Source of the DNA: Flaccisagitta enflata
Taxonomy: Eukaryota; Chaetognatha; Sagittoidea; Aphragmophora
Reading direction: 5' to 3'
Assembly: GCA_965153355.1 (NCBI GenBank)
Contig: OZ231126.1
Coordinates: forward strand, 107,384,001-107,448,000
DNA length: 64,000 nt
Shown piece by piece: positions 1 to 12,036 of the stretch. Position 1 is the stretch's first letter; the number at the start of each line of letters is the position of its first letter. The notes under the pieces were generated by a model. That model saw only the letters and a list, made by a program, of their open reading frames with translations. It was not told the origin of the DNA and did not search any database. The translations under genes were made by a program, and so were the position numbers.

Positions 1-1388
1 GCGGCTTGCTCTTTCTTCAAAATTCTTAAAAGTGGCTGCTGAGTGGCCGCTGGCCCAATCCCCGTTTTTGTAACCAGTGGCTGCTGAGTGGCTGCTGGTC
101 CAATCCCGGTTTTTGTAACCAGTGGCTGCTGGCTTTTTTTCTATAAAAGTAAATAGTGACTGCTGGCTCTATCTTCAAATTTCTAAATAGTGACTGCTGA
201 GTGGCTGCTGGCCCTATCCCCGATTTATCAACCAGTGGCTGCTGAGTGGCTGCTGGTCCAATCCCCGTTTTTGTAACCAGTGGCTGCTGGGTGGCTGCTG
301 GCTTTATTTCAGTAAAGTAAAAAGTGGCTGCTGGCTCTATCTTCCAATTTTTGAAAAGTGGCTGCTGAGTGGCTGCTGGCCCAATCCCCGATTTATTAAC
401 CAGTGGCTGCTGAGTGGCTGCTGGTCCAATCCCCGTTTTTGTAACCAGTGGCTGCTGGCTTTATTTCCATAATCGTAAAAAGTTGCTGCTGGCTCTATCT
501 TCCAATTTTTGAAAAGTGGCTGCTGGCCCAATCCCCGATTTAATAACCAGTGGCTGCTGAGTGGCTGCTGGTCCAATCCCCGTTTTTGTAACCAGTGGCT
601 GGTGGCTTTTTTCTATTAAAGTGAAAAGTGGCTGCTGGCTCTATTTTCAAATTTTTGAAAAGTGGCTGCCAAGTGGCTGCTGGCCGAATCCCCGATTTTA
701 TAACCAGTGGCTGCTGAGTGGCTGCTGGCTTTATTTTTTTCAAAGTAAAAAGTGGCTACTGGCTCTATCTTCCAATTTTTGAAAAGTGGCTGCTGAGTGG
801 CTGCTGACCCAATCCCCAACTTTATAACCAGTGGCTGCTGAGTGACTGCTGGTCCAATCCCCGTTTTTGTTACCAGTGGCTGCTGGGTGGCTGCTGGCTT
901 TATTTCCAGAAAAGTAAAAAGTGGCTGCTGGATCTATCTTCAAATTTTGAAAAAGTGGCTGCTGAGTGGCTGCTGGCCAAATCCCCGATTTTATAACCAG
1001 TGGCTGCTGAGTGGCTGCTGGATTTATTACGATAAAGGAAAAAAGTGGCTGCTGGCTCTTTTTTCAAAATTTTCAAAAGTGGCTGCTGAGTGGCTGCTGG
1101 CCCAATCCCCGATTTATTAACCAGTGGCTGCTGAGTGGCTGCTGGTCCAATCCCCGTTTTTGTAAGCAGTGGCTGCTGGCTTTTTTTCTAATAAAGTAAA
1201 AAGTGGCTGCTGGATCTATCTTCCAATTTTTGAAACGTGGCTGCTGAGTGGCTGCTGGCCCAATCCCCGATTTATCAACCAGTGGCTGCTGAGTGGCTGC
1301 TGGTCCAATCCCCATTTTTGTAACCAGTGGCTGCTGGGTGGCTGCTGGCTTTATTTCAGTAAAGTAAAAAAAGGCTGCTGGCTCTAAC
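1..1388. repeat. GGCTGCTG-rich minisatellite, array 1
   Basis: Tandem array built from two alternating unit types. One is about 45 bp: two copies of AGTGGCTGCTG followed by a CCAATCCCCGATTTATTAACC-like tail. The other is about 35 bp: AGTGGCTGCTGGCT followed by an AT-rich tail such as TTTATTTC...GTAAAA or CTATCTTCCAATTTTTGAAA. They alternate in a higher-order unit of roughly 160 bp. The array starts before base 1. The long open frames read from it (repeating SGCW/NQWLL or SSHW/QQPL) are repeat translations, not genes. Confidence 0.95.
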
Positions 1389-1390
1389 TA

Positions 1391-1960
1391 TGGCAAAAAA
1401 AAATTTTGCAGAGATTTTCGAACAACCGAAAATGGTAGTAAATATCAACTGATTTGGATGAAAATTTAGGCGTTACTAAGCCAAATAATGCTGTAAAAAG
1501 ATCAAGGATTTACTCTGTACCGTTTGGCCGCAATCCACATTTTTCTAAAATGTGTCTAGATTTCATTTGCCCATTATCTTTTTATACTTAGTGATATTCT
1601 CATTCCATAAAACCATATAAAAAATGCTCCAACGTTTATAAAATTTTTACTGTAGCTGGGAGACATAACTAGGGGGTAGCACTAAAAAATCATGCGGAAA
1701 TTCCAAAAATTCTAGCTGCAAGAGCATTTTTTCTTTTCCTTGTCATTTGAAAATGTGTCTCCCTTTGATTTTCATCAATTTCTGAACTTTGCTTTTTTTA
1801 CTCAAATTGCTCTCCACCCCCCAAAAATTGGAGGAATTCAATAATTTTTTTACCCAACCATCTACACAATATACTTTAGCTTCAGTTCAATTTCTATGAA
1901 AATTGGATAACGTTAAGTATGGTTTTAAATAGTTTTTGTTTTCCGCAAAAATTTTTTGAA
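1391..1960. other. Non-satellite island inside minisatellite
   Basis: A 570-bp AT-rich stretch interrupts the GGCTGCTG array. It begins near a run of A followed by TTTTGCAG and ends near CCGCAAAAATTTTTT, so its two ends are weakly inverted relative to each other. This could be an inserted non-autonomous element, but I see no convincing terminal repeat or target duplication. No coding region is seen. Confidence 0.5.
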
Positions 1961-2857
1961 TTTTTGAAAAGTGGCTGCTGAATGGCTGCTGGCTCAATCC
2001 CCAATTACATAACCAGTGGCTGCTTAGTGGCTGCTGGTCCAATCCCGGTTTTTGTAACCAGTGGCTGCTGGCTTTATTTCTATTAAAGTAAAAAGTGGCT
2101 GCTGGCTCTATCTTCAAATTTTGAAAGAGTGGCTGCTGAGTGGCTGCTGGCCGAATCCCCGATTTTATAACCAGTGGCTGCTGAGTGGCTGCTGGCTTTA
2201 TTTCTTTCAAAGTAAAAAGTGGCTGCCGGCTCTGTCTTCCAGTTTTTGAAAAGTGGCTGCTGAGTGGCTGCTGGCCCAATCCCCAACTTAATAACCAGTG
2301 GCTGCTGGTCCAATCCCCGTTTTTGTAACCAGTGGCTGCTGGGTGGCTGCTGGCTTTATTTCCAGAAAAGTAGAATGTGGCTGCTGGCTCTTTCTTCAAA
2401 ATTTTTAAAAGTGGCTGCTGAGTGGCTGCTGGTCCAATCCCGGTTTTTGTAACCAGTGGCTGCTGGCTTTTTTTCTATTAAAGTAAAAAGTGGCTGCTGG
2501 CTCTATCTTCAAATTTCTAAAAAGTGGCTGCTGAGTGGCTGCTGGCCCAATCCCCGATTTATTAACCAGTGGCTGCTGAGTGGCTGCTGGTGCAATCCCC
2601 GTTTTTGTAACCAGTGGCTGCTGGGTGGCTGCTGGCTTTATTGCAGTAAAGTAAAAAGTTGCTGCTGGCTCGATCTTCCAATTTTTGAAAAGTGGCTGCT
2701 GAGTGGCTGCTGGCCCAATCCCCGATTTAATAACCAGTGGCTGCTGAGTGGCTGCTGGTGTAATCCCCGTTTTTGTAACCAGTGGCTGGTGGCTTTTTTT
2801 CTATTAAAGTGAAAAGTGGCTGCTGGCTCTATTTTCAAATTCTTAAAAAGTGGCTGC
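1961..2857. repeat. GGCTGCTG-rich minisatellite, array 2
   Basis: Continuation of the same minisatellite after the 570-bp island, with the same unit types and the same order. It ends abruptly at GTGGCTGCAG near 2857 and passes into AT-rich unique sequence. Confidence 0.95.
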
Positions 2858-2964
2858 AGTTCCCTTAACCAAAAAAGTATGAATATCTTTGATGCATCCT
2901 CAGTGACTTTTTGTCTTGTGCACTCAAAAAAAAACGGAAAAATACAATGATAATATTTCGTCTT

Positions 2965-3235
2965 GTTGTATAGTTGTATAGTTAAGGACGTTATTGTATA
3001 ATTGAACAAATTACCCCAATTGTATAGAATTGTATAGAAATTGTATCGAATTGTACAACAATTGTACAGCAATTGTATAGAGATTACAACAATTGTATAA
3101 AAAAGCATTGAAATATAACAATTGTAGAGACAAAAACTAACAATTGTATAACGCAATATATACAATAATTAAATGACTGCCAGAAGCCGTACATTGTGCG
3201 GCAACTATACAAGAATTATATAGATGCAAAAAATT
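2965..3235. repeat. AATTGTATAG-type degenerate AT minisatellite
   Basis: About 270 bp in which (A)ATTGTATAG / AATTGTACA motifs recur at irregular spacing. No gene is seen here. Confidence 0.6.
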
Positions 3236-3381
3236 CATTTGCATAATTAGATAAGGAAGTAAGAGTTGCTTCGTGATGCTTCCGAACATGGATTTTTTTC
3301 TCACCTATGAAACATGAAGCTGCGAAAAAAACAAGAGGGTCCATAAATCTTCAGCTTGTATCGTTATGTTATTTTTCATTT

Positions 3382-4868
3382 GGCTGTTTCTATAATCTCC
3401 CTTTTGAGAGATGGCCAAATAGGTCAATTTCAAAATTGAGAAAATTTGTCAAAAACATTCATAATCAGATAGCTCATGTCAATATGAACATGGTTCAAAA
3501 ACTGAATTTTGTTACTGATCCTTGATTTTCATGTAAATTAGGCTGAAATGCAACAAACAATGATCGAAAATAAGCAAAATTGAGTTGTTGAAGTCCGCAA
3601 AACCAAAAAAATTGGAATATTTTACTAAATCACAGTTCAAGAATTCAATCAGACCCGATTCTGTTGAAAAAAATTGAGATTTCAATTTTTTTTGAAAATT
3701 CTCTATAAGCAGCTTTTTTGGCTGGTTAGGCCAGTTGGCAAAAATTTACTGAATCTTTTGGCAACGATTAATTTAAGTAGGCATTCTCTGAAAGAACCAC
3801 TGTGCAAAATTTCAGCCAAATCGGACAAATATTTTAGAAGTTATGCCGTTTTTTTAAATTTTTGGGTGGTAGGCTGGTTGGGCTGGTTGGGTTGGTTAGA
3901 TGTGTTCCATATGCACCAAATGCTCTGTTCGTAATAGTTTCAGTACAGTAATGATCCATGCAAAAAATCTTTTGTCTCTCTCAAAGGGTTTCCAAGATAT
4001 GGGCATTTCCTGACTTTTTTGGTTTACCATTTTGCTGTAAGTGCATACATGCGCCAATAACAAAGAATTAACTACAAAGATTCATCTTGAAGCGTGATTA
4101 TTCTGCAACAATTTACTGACCAATCACATTGAAATGCCCAGGAGTTAAGACCTGAAATTTTCAGTGTATATGCAAAATTTCATGCCCTTTCTCATCGTGT
4201 TATCCAAATTTCCATCATCAGTTTCACAATGGCGTGACAGTGACAGACTTAAAGTGTGACATGAGCGTGACAGAAGAGCTGGGGGGGTGTGCAGAATAAT
4301 CACGCTTGAAGAAAAGTGTCATTACGCGGGATTGGGGTGTCACAGTGGCATGAAATTTGAAGCATATGTCCTTCAAGTAGTCCTCTATTAGATAGAAACC
4401 TGAAAAGTGATTAACTTTGAGAATTTAAAGTGTTTTCAAAAAAGATAATCGGCATACTCAGATTTTGCCATGAAATAGCAAAAAAATTAGAAGGATCAAA
4501 ATTTGATGATAATACAATATTTGAACAACTTAGCATTTGCACAGTAGGATGAAATTTTTTGTACATCACATTGGAATGATGATAACTGATTAAAAGCTGA
4601 GAAATGATCAGATAATCTATCTTTAATAGGTTTCGCTTGTTATTTGCTTGTCCGGACAAAATCCGGACATGCCAATGTGGCCAATTTGACCTAATTTTTA
4701 CTACCCCTAGGGGTAGGGGTAGTCATAAAAAATGGTTTGGCAAGGTAATCCAGGTAGTTAGGAAGGTCATCCAACTATAAAAACTTGTCACAATGCAATA
4801 GACATTGCGGTAACACTGTTAACGTGGTGGTGAGTCGGGTTCTCTCGTCGAAAAGAGATTGTGACATT
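3382..4868. repeat. 1.5-kb dispersed repeat, copy 1
   Basis: Nearly colinear with 17497-18999. Both copies begin GGCTGTTTCTATAATCTCC and end GAAAAGAGATTGTGACATT, with unrelated flanks outside. Inside are a GGTTGGGCTGGTTGGG tract, an inverted pair of about 20 bp (TTGAAGCGTGATTATTCTGC near 4087 against its complement near 4300) and a CCCCTAGGGGTAGGGGTAG motif near 4706. I see no terminal inverted repeats, target duplication or coding capacity, so the class is unknown. Confidence 0.85.
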
Positions 4869-6480
4869 CACCATTTACAAAATTGACAAAAAAATATGGT
4901 CAATGAATTGTACGCTTATTTTCTAGAACTCGCCCCCACACTTTTTTTTCAGAGTCCAAGTCCCAGTTCACATGTATCATTGCGCGTCATCTTTCTTTTA
5001 TAAAAAGTATAAAACCAAAGCAAAAACAATTTTTGGAGATTGTCCGGTAATAGAGCACGCCTTAGTTCAAGTGTGGCTGCATGCAACTGTAGAACAAATG
5101 TGATTCAGTTAAGAAAACAATTGTCCTTGTTTTTTTGTCGTACATGTGCGCAACTTACCAAAGCAGAGAGAGACATGCAGAGTGACGCAGAAAACGCTTC
5201 TTAAAAAACCATGCTACATTAAGTGCTCATCCTCATGACAAAGCTGAAGGTTCTGAGGACCAAAAATTGTTTTGACCATAATATAGACAAAATGCTTTTT
5301 CTGAAATGAAATTTCAATTGGTTGCTCTGAAGTTGACCTTTCAGTCCCTGGACTCTAACTCTGAGCGACCAAGTGTTTAAAGGTACAGTGAATGTGTTTA
5401 TGTTCGTGGATAACATTTAATACAGACAAGCTGTTGCTAGATAGACGTTAAGAGGACGCCATGAGAATTCAATTCTGCGTCGATCAAGCCCAAAAACGTC
5501 ATGATCGGCGGAGTATAGAGCCTTTGACAACTTTCAACACTTCATGGGGCAAGTTTTTTTAAAAGTGATTTCCATTCAACGTCGTATCGAGTAAAGTGAA
5601 AAGTTGGCTACCCAGCATAATGCAGTATTACAATTTCTTCTCTTTCTTTCTATCCCTCCTCCACTATCACCCCGCCCCCTCGGCCCCTTCTCCTTAATTC
5701 ATCCTCCTCTTCTTTCCCTTATCTTTTTCCTAATCCCTTGCCTCTTGATTAATCTCAAGTTCCTCTTATCTTTACTTCTTTTTTTTTTTCTCAATGTATC
5801 TGTAGTATCTGCTTTTTCTTTAATACCCATGTCTTTATTGCACAACTATGAATTTTTCACCTAAAAAGTCAAAGAAAAAATAAAATTCAAAGATCAACAT
5901 ATATTTTACTAGTTAGATAATTTTCAATTTACACATTAACTCGTCAGACACCACTATGAGTTATTACAATTTGCTATTTTGTTAATGTTTAGGTTAATAA
6001 AAACCCATAAAACTAAATGACTGCATTATGCAAATAAGTTTTTTCCCCTCTAAAGACAGTATTTTTTCCAGCAAATATAATTATTGTACTCTTCATGGAC
6101 TTATCTGCCTTTTTTGTATCACACTGGAAAAGTTTTTTAAAGTACAACTGTTACTATCTTGCCCAAAATAAGAGTCTGGCATGTTTTCTTGAATTGTAGC
6201 TAAATTATCACACAAAACATATAAAAATAGGTGACCCCTAAAAAGCCCTGCAAAAATTTGATCAAATGCCACCAAGCAGAGTTCTGTTGCTCAATTCATA
6301 CAGATTTTACAGCAGAAAAAGTAAAATGATTCACTTTGAGGAATTTTTTTTTTTTGTAATCCCAGCATTTTCATATGAGTATATCCTGTACATATCAATC
6401 ATAAAAGGTCAGAAAAATCGGTGACCAATGTAAAGAGCTTCAAAAGAGCTTTCATTTGCCACCAAGCAGAGCACAGGGTA
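4869..6480. other. AT-rich sequence without recognisable gene
   Basis: No supported gene. A pyrimidine-rich tract lies at about 5630-5830. A diverged tandem duplication of about 195 bp is visible at about 6220-6290 and 6415-6475; both parts end with GCCACCAAGCAGAG. Confidence 0.6.
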
Positions 6481-6737
6481 CTTCAGGGTGTCATTGGATC
6501 GCCCCGCGGAATTTGTGACTGGGGGCGAATTGGGAGGCAATTTGGGGGGCGATTTTTTTAGGCCGCCAAATGTGATTTGGCAATGACTTTGGGAGGTTTG
6601 GTGAACTGATTTAACTACGAGACATGTGTTTTCTTTCCTAATTTGTCACAGTTGAAAGGATATTGATGAAAACAAAGTCCCCAATAAAATGTGCCCCAGG
6701 AGCATTCGCGAGGCAAATATAAAATAATGTTCCTATC

Positions 6738-6739
6738 TG

Positions 6740-6813
<74 letters not shown>

Positions 6814-6919
6814 ATTGTAATCGCCCTGCTGCTGGGAGGCAATTGGGGGGGCAATTTTAAAACATTCTTTATCGACACATGCACATGCATTCTCTCTCTT
6901 TCTCTCTTTCTCTCTCTCG

Positions 6920-6980
<61 letters not shown>

Positions 6981-7100
6981 ATTGTAATCGCCCCGCCGCT
7001 GGGAAGCAATTGCGGGGCAATTTTAAAACATTCTTTTGCGACACATGCACATGCATTCTCTCTCTCTGTCTCTCTCTGTCTCTCTGTCTCTGTCTCTGTC

Positions 7101-7175
<75 letters not shown>

Positions 7176-7249
7176 GATTTTGCCCCGCCGCCGGGAGGCA
7201 CATGCGGGGCAATTTCCAATATTCTTTTGCAACACATCAATGTGCAATT

Positions 7250-7336
<87 letters not shown>
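6738..7336. repeat. Composite (CT)n minisatellite with CAATTG-containing spacers
   Basis: Four (CT)n tracts (about 6738-6811, 6891-6979, 7053-7172, 7249-7336) are separated by homologous spacers of about 75-80 bp. The spacers resemble CAATTGTAATCGCCCCGCC..GGGAGGCAATTG..GGGGCAATTTTAAAACATTC and mostly end ACACATGCACATGCATT. Each spacer carries GGCAATT/CAATTG inverted motifs. The whole is a roughly 150-190 bp tandem repeat whose CT part has expanded independently. Leu-Ser and Arg-Glu open frames across it are not genes. Confidence 0.9.
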
Positions 7337-7341
<5 letters not shown>

Positions 7342-7859
7342 TTGTCTCACGACCTTAAGCTAGCGCCTCTGCTGCATTCAAAGATAACAACAGTCAAGTC
7401 CAAGCCCTCACTGACTTACACCACGCCGATGCTACTACAAAGGAAACAAATCAGCTGTTACTGACATTTCCTCTCTAAAATGCGTGCTTTAGATTTATGT
7501 GGTAGGCTGAAGCACCTCGTTATTCCCTCTCAAAATGAAATTATAAAAATGATCTTTGAAAGATAGATATTTCAAAACGCCAAAACGCCAAAACGCCGAA
7601 CGCCAAAACGCCAATCATAATCTGATGAAAGATTCAAGCTTCGAAGAAAACTGTCGATCAAGTAAGTAGGTACACTAAAGATGACCATTTTTTAAGAACA
7701 TTAATAATTTTGATTGCTGTATTTTTTCTCTCTGAAAGCAGAAACAGGAAGGTGTATTGATTGTGTCCAACGGCCGAAACCTTTTTAACTCGAAGAACAT
7801 AGTATTTGTCGGTGTGTAAGTTCGTTTGTTACAATCGTCAAGAAACACTCCGTCCTCTG

Positions 7860-8005
<146 letters not shown>

Positions 8006-8253
8006 GATTTGATTTGATTTTAATTGCTCAATAATGTGACATTAACACATAAACAATAATGTTTTTGAGCGGTACAAACATTTAAACAAGGAGGTTCATT
8101 ACGAACATAATCAATTCATTCATAAATAAGTAATAAATTCAAATGAATATGGTTGGGTGGGGAATTTTGTAGTGGGAGACTTGTAACATCAGTTTTGAAT
8201 TACATATTGATCCATGATATCAAGTTGTACAACAATGGATTTCAGAAAGCATT

Positions 8254-10578
8254 TCATGACGTACATTTAATATTACGGCGAACTTTTCCATGGGAATTGA
8301 ATGTGTCCCAAATCATCTCAATTGCGATTATCACGGGTCGAATTTTAGCTAAATCATTGCTATAAATATCATCAAAATTTACAGGCGGCTGACTTTTCAT
8401 TGTAGGCCTAAACTTTGTACAATCATTCAGTCTATGATTTTCATTGTCAATACATTTACATACATTGCACATTTCTTGCAGTGTGCCTTTAAAATTTTTA
8501 CCGCATTCTAGCATTCTAAATCGGGCCATAATAATTGTCTTGAATTCATGTTTAAACAATTGCTTCAATTCGTCTTGAAAACCCTTTTGGTAGTAAGGAT
8601 CTTCAATTTGTTCAATTATACTGATGGTTTTTGTCTTAGGGGTGGTATTCCCATCAGTTGTCTTGTGACAGTCATCACTAAGACGTTTTTTATTCATTTG
8701 TTCGATCAGACATCCTACATTTCTTATCCATGTACGCCGAGGTATGGTTTTAATGGTGCCGAAATCAGTAGGTAGTCCGTATTCTTCAAGGGTCTTCTTG
8801 ATATTTTTATACCACCCCAAATTCTTTTCTTCCAAAATTTCGAGGGCTCTTTTTGTCCATTGTCCGTCATATTTTTTCAATATTTTGTGAAGGTAAAAGA
8901 GCTGACGCTTATGGACTCTTTGATGTGTGTACAGAGTTCCAAGGCTGAATATGACAGCTGGTGTGGGTGTGTGGGTAGGGAGGTCGAAAAGATGCTTTAG
9001 AGCTTGGATTTCCATTTTCTCAAGGCTATCCATCTCCCCCTTTTTTAGATTCCATGATTCACAGTTGGTAAGCAAACTTGATATGCTTATCTTTTCATGG
9101 AATTCAATCAAAACATATGACTCTATGAGTTGGAGCACTTCGGTTTCTGCAATGGAGTTGATCTTTATGGTAGTAGCTCTCAATCTGTTTTTTCTACTTT
9201 CAAGATTGACTGAGTTCTTACCATCATTAGTGATGTAGTCACCGAGGTATTTGTATGACTGACATTCACTAATATTTACATCTCCGAGTTTCCATTCTGT
9301 TATAGAGTCACTGTGATGGCCTACTCTCATGACATTACACTTTGATGGGCCCCATTTCAGTTTGTGTTTGATGGCGAACTCATCGATTCTTTTTAGGATC
9401 ATTTGTTGATGTTCAACGCCTTCTGCAAAGGTCACCACATCATCGACCCACAATAACACGGCTAAAAGGAAATCATTTGTAAGAGGGATCCCTTCTCCCG
9501 ATTCTTGCAATTCTTCAGAAATCATGTCCATTAGTTTGGAGAACATTCTTCCTGTAAGGCTAGATCCTTGTCTACCTCCAATCTCCATGTCAAATGTGCG
9601 GGTTGGGCCATAAGTCGTTTTTGCCAGGGCTTGAAGGTTTTCAGTCAATTTGTTAAGGAGCCTCCATGTTTTGCCCCTTAGCCCTTTTTTCCACAGTATT
9701 GTCATGACGTCTGCATTATCAAGATTATCAAATGCTTTTGAGACGTCATAGTAAGTTAAAAATATTGGTCGTTTTTCTTTTATTGCAATATCAATTACTG
9801 CTCTCATGATGAATAGGTAATCGCATGTAGAGAAACCTTTTCTACCATCCCCTTGTGCTTGAGTAAATGGAATTTGGCTCAAAATTCTACGATCAATGAG
9901 ACTATCCATAATTGTTCCCAATGCAGAAGAGGTGGTGATTCCTCTATAGTTTTCCAGTTTTTCTTTATCCCCTTTCCCTTTAAATAAGCTAGTAATTTGT
10001 CCAATATTCCATTCGGCTGGTGTTTCTTCATCCTCCCATACAATCTTTATGAGAGGATGTAAGAGAGACGTCATAGTTTCGCCGGGATTTTCGAGTAATT
10101 CGTTTCTCAAGTCCGTCATTGATTTTCCGTTCTTCTTTCTATTCACGATTTCGATTATTTCATTGATAGACGGGGTAATATTGTAATTTAAGTCATCGTA
10201 CTGTAGGTCGTTTTTATACAAAGCCATTTCTTCAGTTATTTGTTCATGTTGTGGGTGAAATTTTACAGGTTTGCGCGTGTACAATGTCTCATAGTAACTA
10301 GCATGGCATTCTTTGATGGCTTCGGGTGAATATTGCCGTATGCCATCCTGGTCTTTAAGGACTGTTACTTCCGCCGTTGGATTTCTTGACGCTTGTTTTT
10401 TCTCCCCCCAAAATGCATTTTGGGAAGAGTCTTGAATAATTTTTATTATTCGTTTTTTGGCAATCTCTTTCTTCTCAAATTTTATTTGATGAGATATCTT
10501 TTCTTGTAATGCTTTGTACTGGATGATGGAATCTTTTCTCAGTACTTGGTCAGTTTCATGCTTTATGATTTTCTTCAA
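8254..10578 (-). CDS. LINE-A reverse transcriptase ORF
   Basis: Reverse transcriptase of a non-LTR retrotransposon, 774 residues without a stop. Motifs in order: YRGIT (about 211), YYDVSKAFD (catalytic Asp about 278), GGRQGSSLTG (about 334-343), LLWVDD (catalytic Asp pair 379-380, WVDD in place of the usual YADD/FADD) and KCNVMRVG. A CNVC..DNENHR...C zinc-knuckle-like motif lies near the C terminus (about 700), as in many LINE ORF2 proteins. The codon taken as start is TTG and the frame is open further upstream, so the natural protein continued into the endonuclease and a frameshift now breaks it. The clade cannot be fixed without a tree. The C-terminal third is homologous to 13200-14131. Confidence 0.85.
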   Translation of the reverse strand: MKKIIKHETDQVLRKDSIIQYKALQEKISHQIKFEKKEIAKKRIIKIIQDSSQNAFWGEKKQASRNPTAEVTVLKDQDGIRQYSPEAIKECHASYYETLYTRKPVKFHPQHEQITEEMALYKNDLQYDDLNYNITPSINEIIEIVNRKKNGKSMTDLRNELLENPGETMTSLLHPLIKIVWEDEETPAEWNIGQITSLFKGKGDKEKLENYRGITTSSALGTIMDSLIDRRILSQIPFTQAQGDGRKGFSTCDYLFIMRAVIDIAIKEKRPIFLTYYDVSKAFDNLDNADVMTILWKKGLRGKTWRLLNKLTENLQALAKTTYGPTRTFDMEIGGRQGSSLTGRMFSKLMDMISEELQESGEGIPLTNDFLLAVLLWVDDVVTFAEGVEHQQMILKRIDEFAIKHKLKWGPSKCNVMRVGHHSDSITEWKLGDVNISECQSYKYLGDYITNDGKNSVNLESRKNRLRATTIKINSIAETEVLQLIESYVLIEFHEKISISSLLTNCESWNLKKGEMDSLEKMEIQALKHLFDLPTHTPTPAVIFSLGTLYTHQRVHKRQLFYLHKILKKYDGQWTKRALEILEEKNLGWYKNIKKTLEEYGLPTDFGTIKTIPRRTWIRNVGCLIEQMNKKRLSDDCHKTTDGNTTPKTKTISIIEQIEDPYYQKGFQDELKQLFKHEFKTIIMARFRMLECGKNFKGTLQEMCNVCKCIDNENHRLNDCTKFRPTMKSQPPVNFDDIYSNDLAKIRPVIIAIEMIWDTFNSHGKVRRNIKCTS

Positions 10579-10627
10579 ATCCCTCTTTTCTGCTCTGAGG
10601 GTCTTGACTTCATTAGAGTATTTGATG

Positions 10628-11170
10628 TTATGTTTTCCTTTGAATGTAGTTTTGCCTATAGTTTTTTGAGCGCAGTTTTAAAATGACGTTGTAAAACATT
10701 CGGTAACGTAGGCTGAATGGTAGACTTCTGTTTGACAGATGGGATAATGCCTTAGTGCGCATGGCTCTCAACTGTCTTTCATATTCTTTCCATTTCTCAG
10801 GGGGTGCTTTCAAATTCCACACCGTACGTTTTGGAATTTTGGTTTTATCCAAGTTTTGGACTTCAAGTGATACTGTAATGGTGTTGTGGTCAGTCGCGAT
10901 TTTACCTTTAATCTTGTGAAGTCCTTCTTCATCGATTTCCACTTTTTGTAGCCATTTTTCCGCCGCTTCTGTGCACACTACAAAATCAATTGCAGAGAAT
11001 TCTTCTATATTTTTTGCATTTTGTCGGGTTACTTGTCCTTCACATTTGTCACTTTTGTTTAGTAATACCAATTCATTCTCGTCAAACACTTTTAGTAAAT
11101 GCTTCCCATTTCGGCTTACATCCTCTCCAAGGATTCCAATTTTGCCATTGCCGTCCATTGTCAGAAGCAC
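10628..11170 (-). pseudogene. LINE-A endonuclease C-terminal fragment
   Basis: The C-terminal half of an exonuclease-endonuclease-phosphatase domain that nicks target DNA for target-primed reverse transcription. Recognisable are a DGNGKIG stretch (the G-D-F/N-x-K/N-x-G motif region), SAIDFVV, and TDHNTI (the S/T-D-H catalytic motif) around residues 95-98. The sequence ends at a stop at 10628, about 50 bp before the RT frame opens, so one frameshift separates the two domains. The upstream catalytic Asn and Glu motifs are missing because the element is truncated. The apparent start is GTG and is probably not a true start. Confidence 0.75.
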
Positions 11171-11205
11171 TTCACCTTCGTGTCGCTTTTCGCTTATCTC
11201 TAGTC

Positions 11206-12036
11206 ATGAACCGCCCGGTTCTGACCTTTGGTATCATTATTATTATCAAATTCTCTCTGCCTCACGCTTTTTGCATTGCTCGACTGCGCTCCAATTTTCT
11301 CTTCAGTCTGGAATATAGCCTCTTTCTTTTAGCTCAATTTCTTTCTCTCTCTCTCAATTAATGATAATTAAGCAGTCAAGAAATTGATCAAGAATAGATC
11401 TATAGCCAGGACGGATGATCATCATTCGGATGATCATTCGTTACTTGGCGACAACAGTGGCATTCTTTTGTCACGCGCCTTAAATTTTTACATAAAAACT
11501 TCATCAAAAATTAAAACTTTTTTGGACTCTTTTTTCTCTCGTCTCAAAACTTGAAAATGAAAATAAGACCGCCCGATTCCCTAGGGATGACAGGCAGTAG
11601 TGTCTTGCGATTGGATTTGTAAACATCAACAAACTATACATAAACAATCAAATTATCATTTTCACGCATCAAATGGATTAGTTTTGCGCTACCTCGAAAA
11701 TAATTCATTAACCCTCACGCATCAAATGGATTAGTTTTGCGTCATCTCAAAAATAATTCATTAACCCTTCCAAACGGATTACTCTCCTATCTGTAACACC
11801 ATCTGGATATCCATCTGTAACTCCATCTGTCTACGTCATCATTCCCACCTCTACTCCTTCATACTTCCTTCCAGGTGGGTGAAGCTTATTGTATGTGTTA
11901 TCCGGGGATAACACGATGCTGCCTTAAATTAAAAAGATCTATCATCTTTTTTTTTTTCGGTCATCTGGAAACATCTGTCAACACGATTCATCTCTAACTC
12001 ATCTCATCTCGACTCATCTCATCTCCAACAAAAACA
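11206..12036. other. Intergenic; tandem 54-bp duplication and small palindrome
   Basis: No gene is seen. A 54-bp unit beginning TCACGCATCAAATGGATTAG is duplicated in tandem at about 11661-11714 and 11715-11768. A palindrome with 9-bp arms (GTGTTATCC / GGATAACAC) lies at 11895-11914. Repeated CATCTC/CATCTG motifs fill 11780-12030, just upstream of the ATG at 12037, and may be the 5' UTR of the following element. Confidence 0.6.

Noticed and set aside
1391-1960. DNA transposon inside the minisatellite
   Set aside because: The ends show only weak, A/T-rich inversion and no duplication could be recognised; left as an unclassified island.
1-2812. Several 60-175 codon ORFs on both strands in the first 3 kb
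   Set aside because: They are translations of the GGCTGCTG minisatellite (repeating SGCW, NQWLL, SSHW, QQPL); all frames are open because the unit rarely contains stops.
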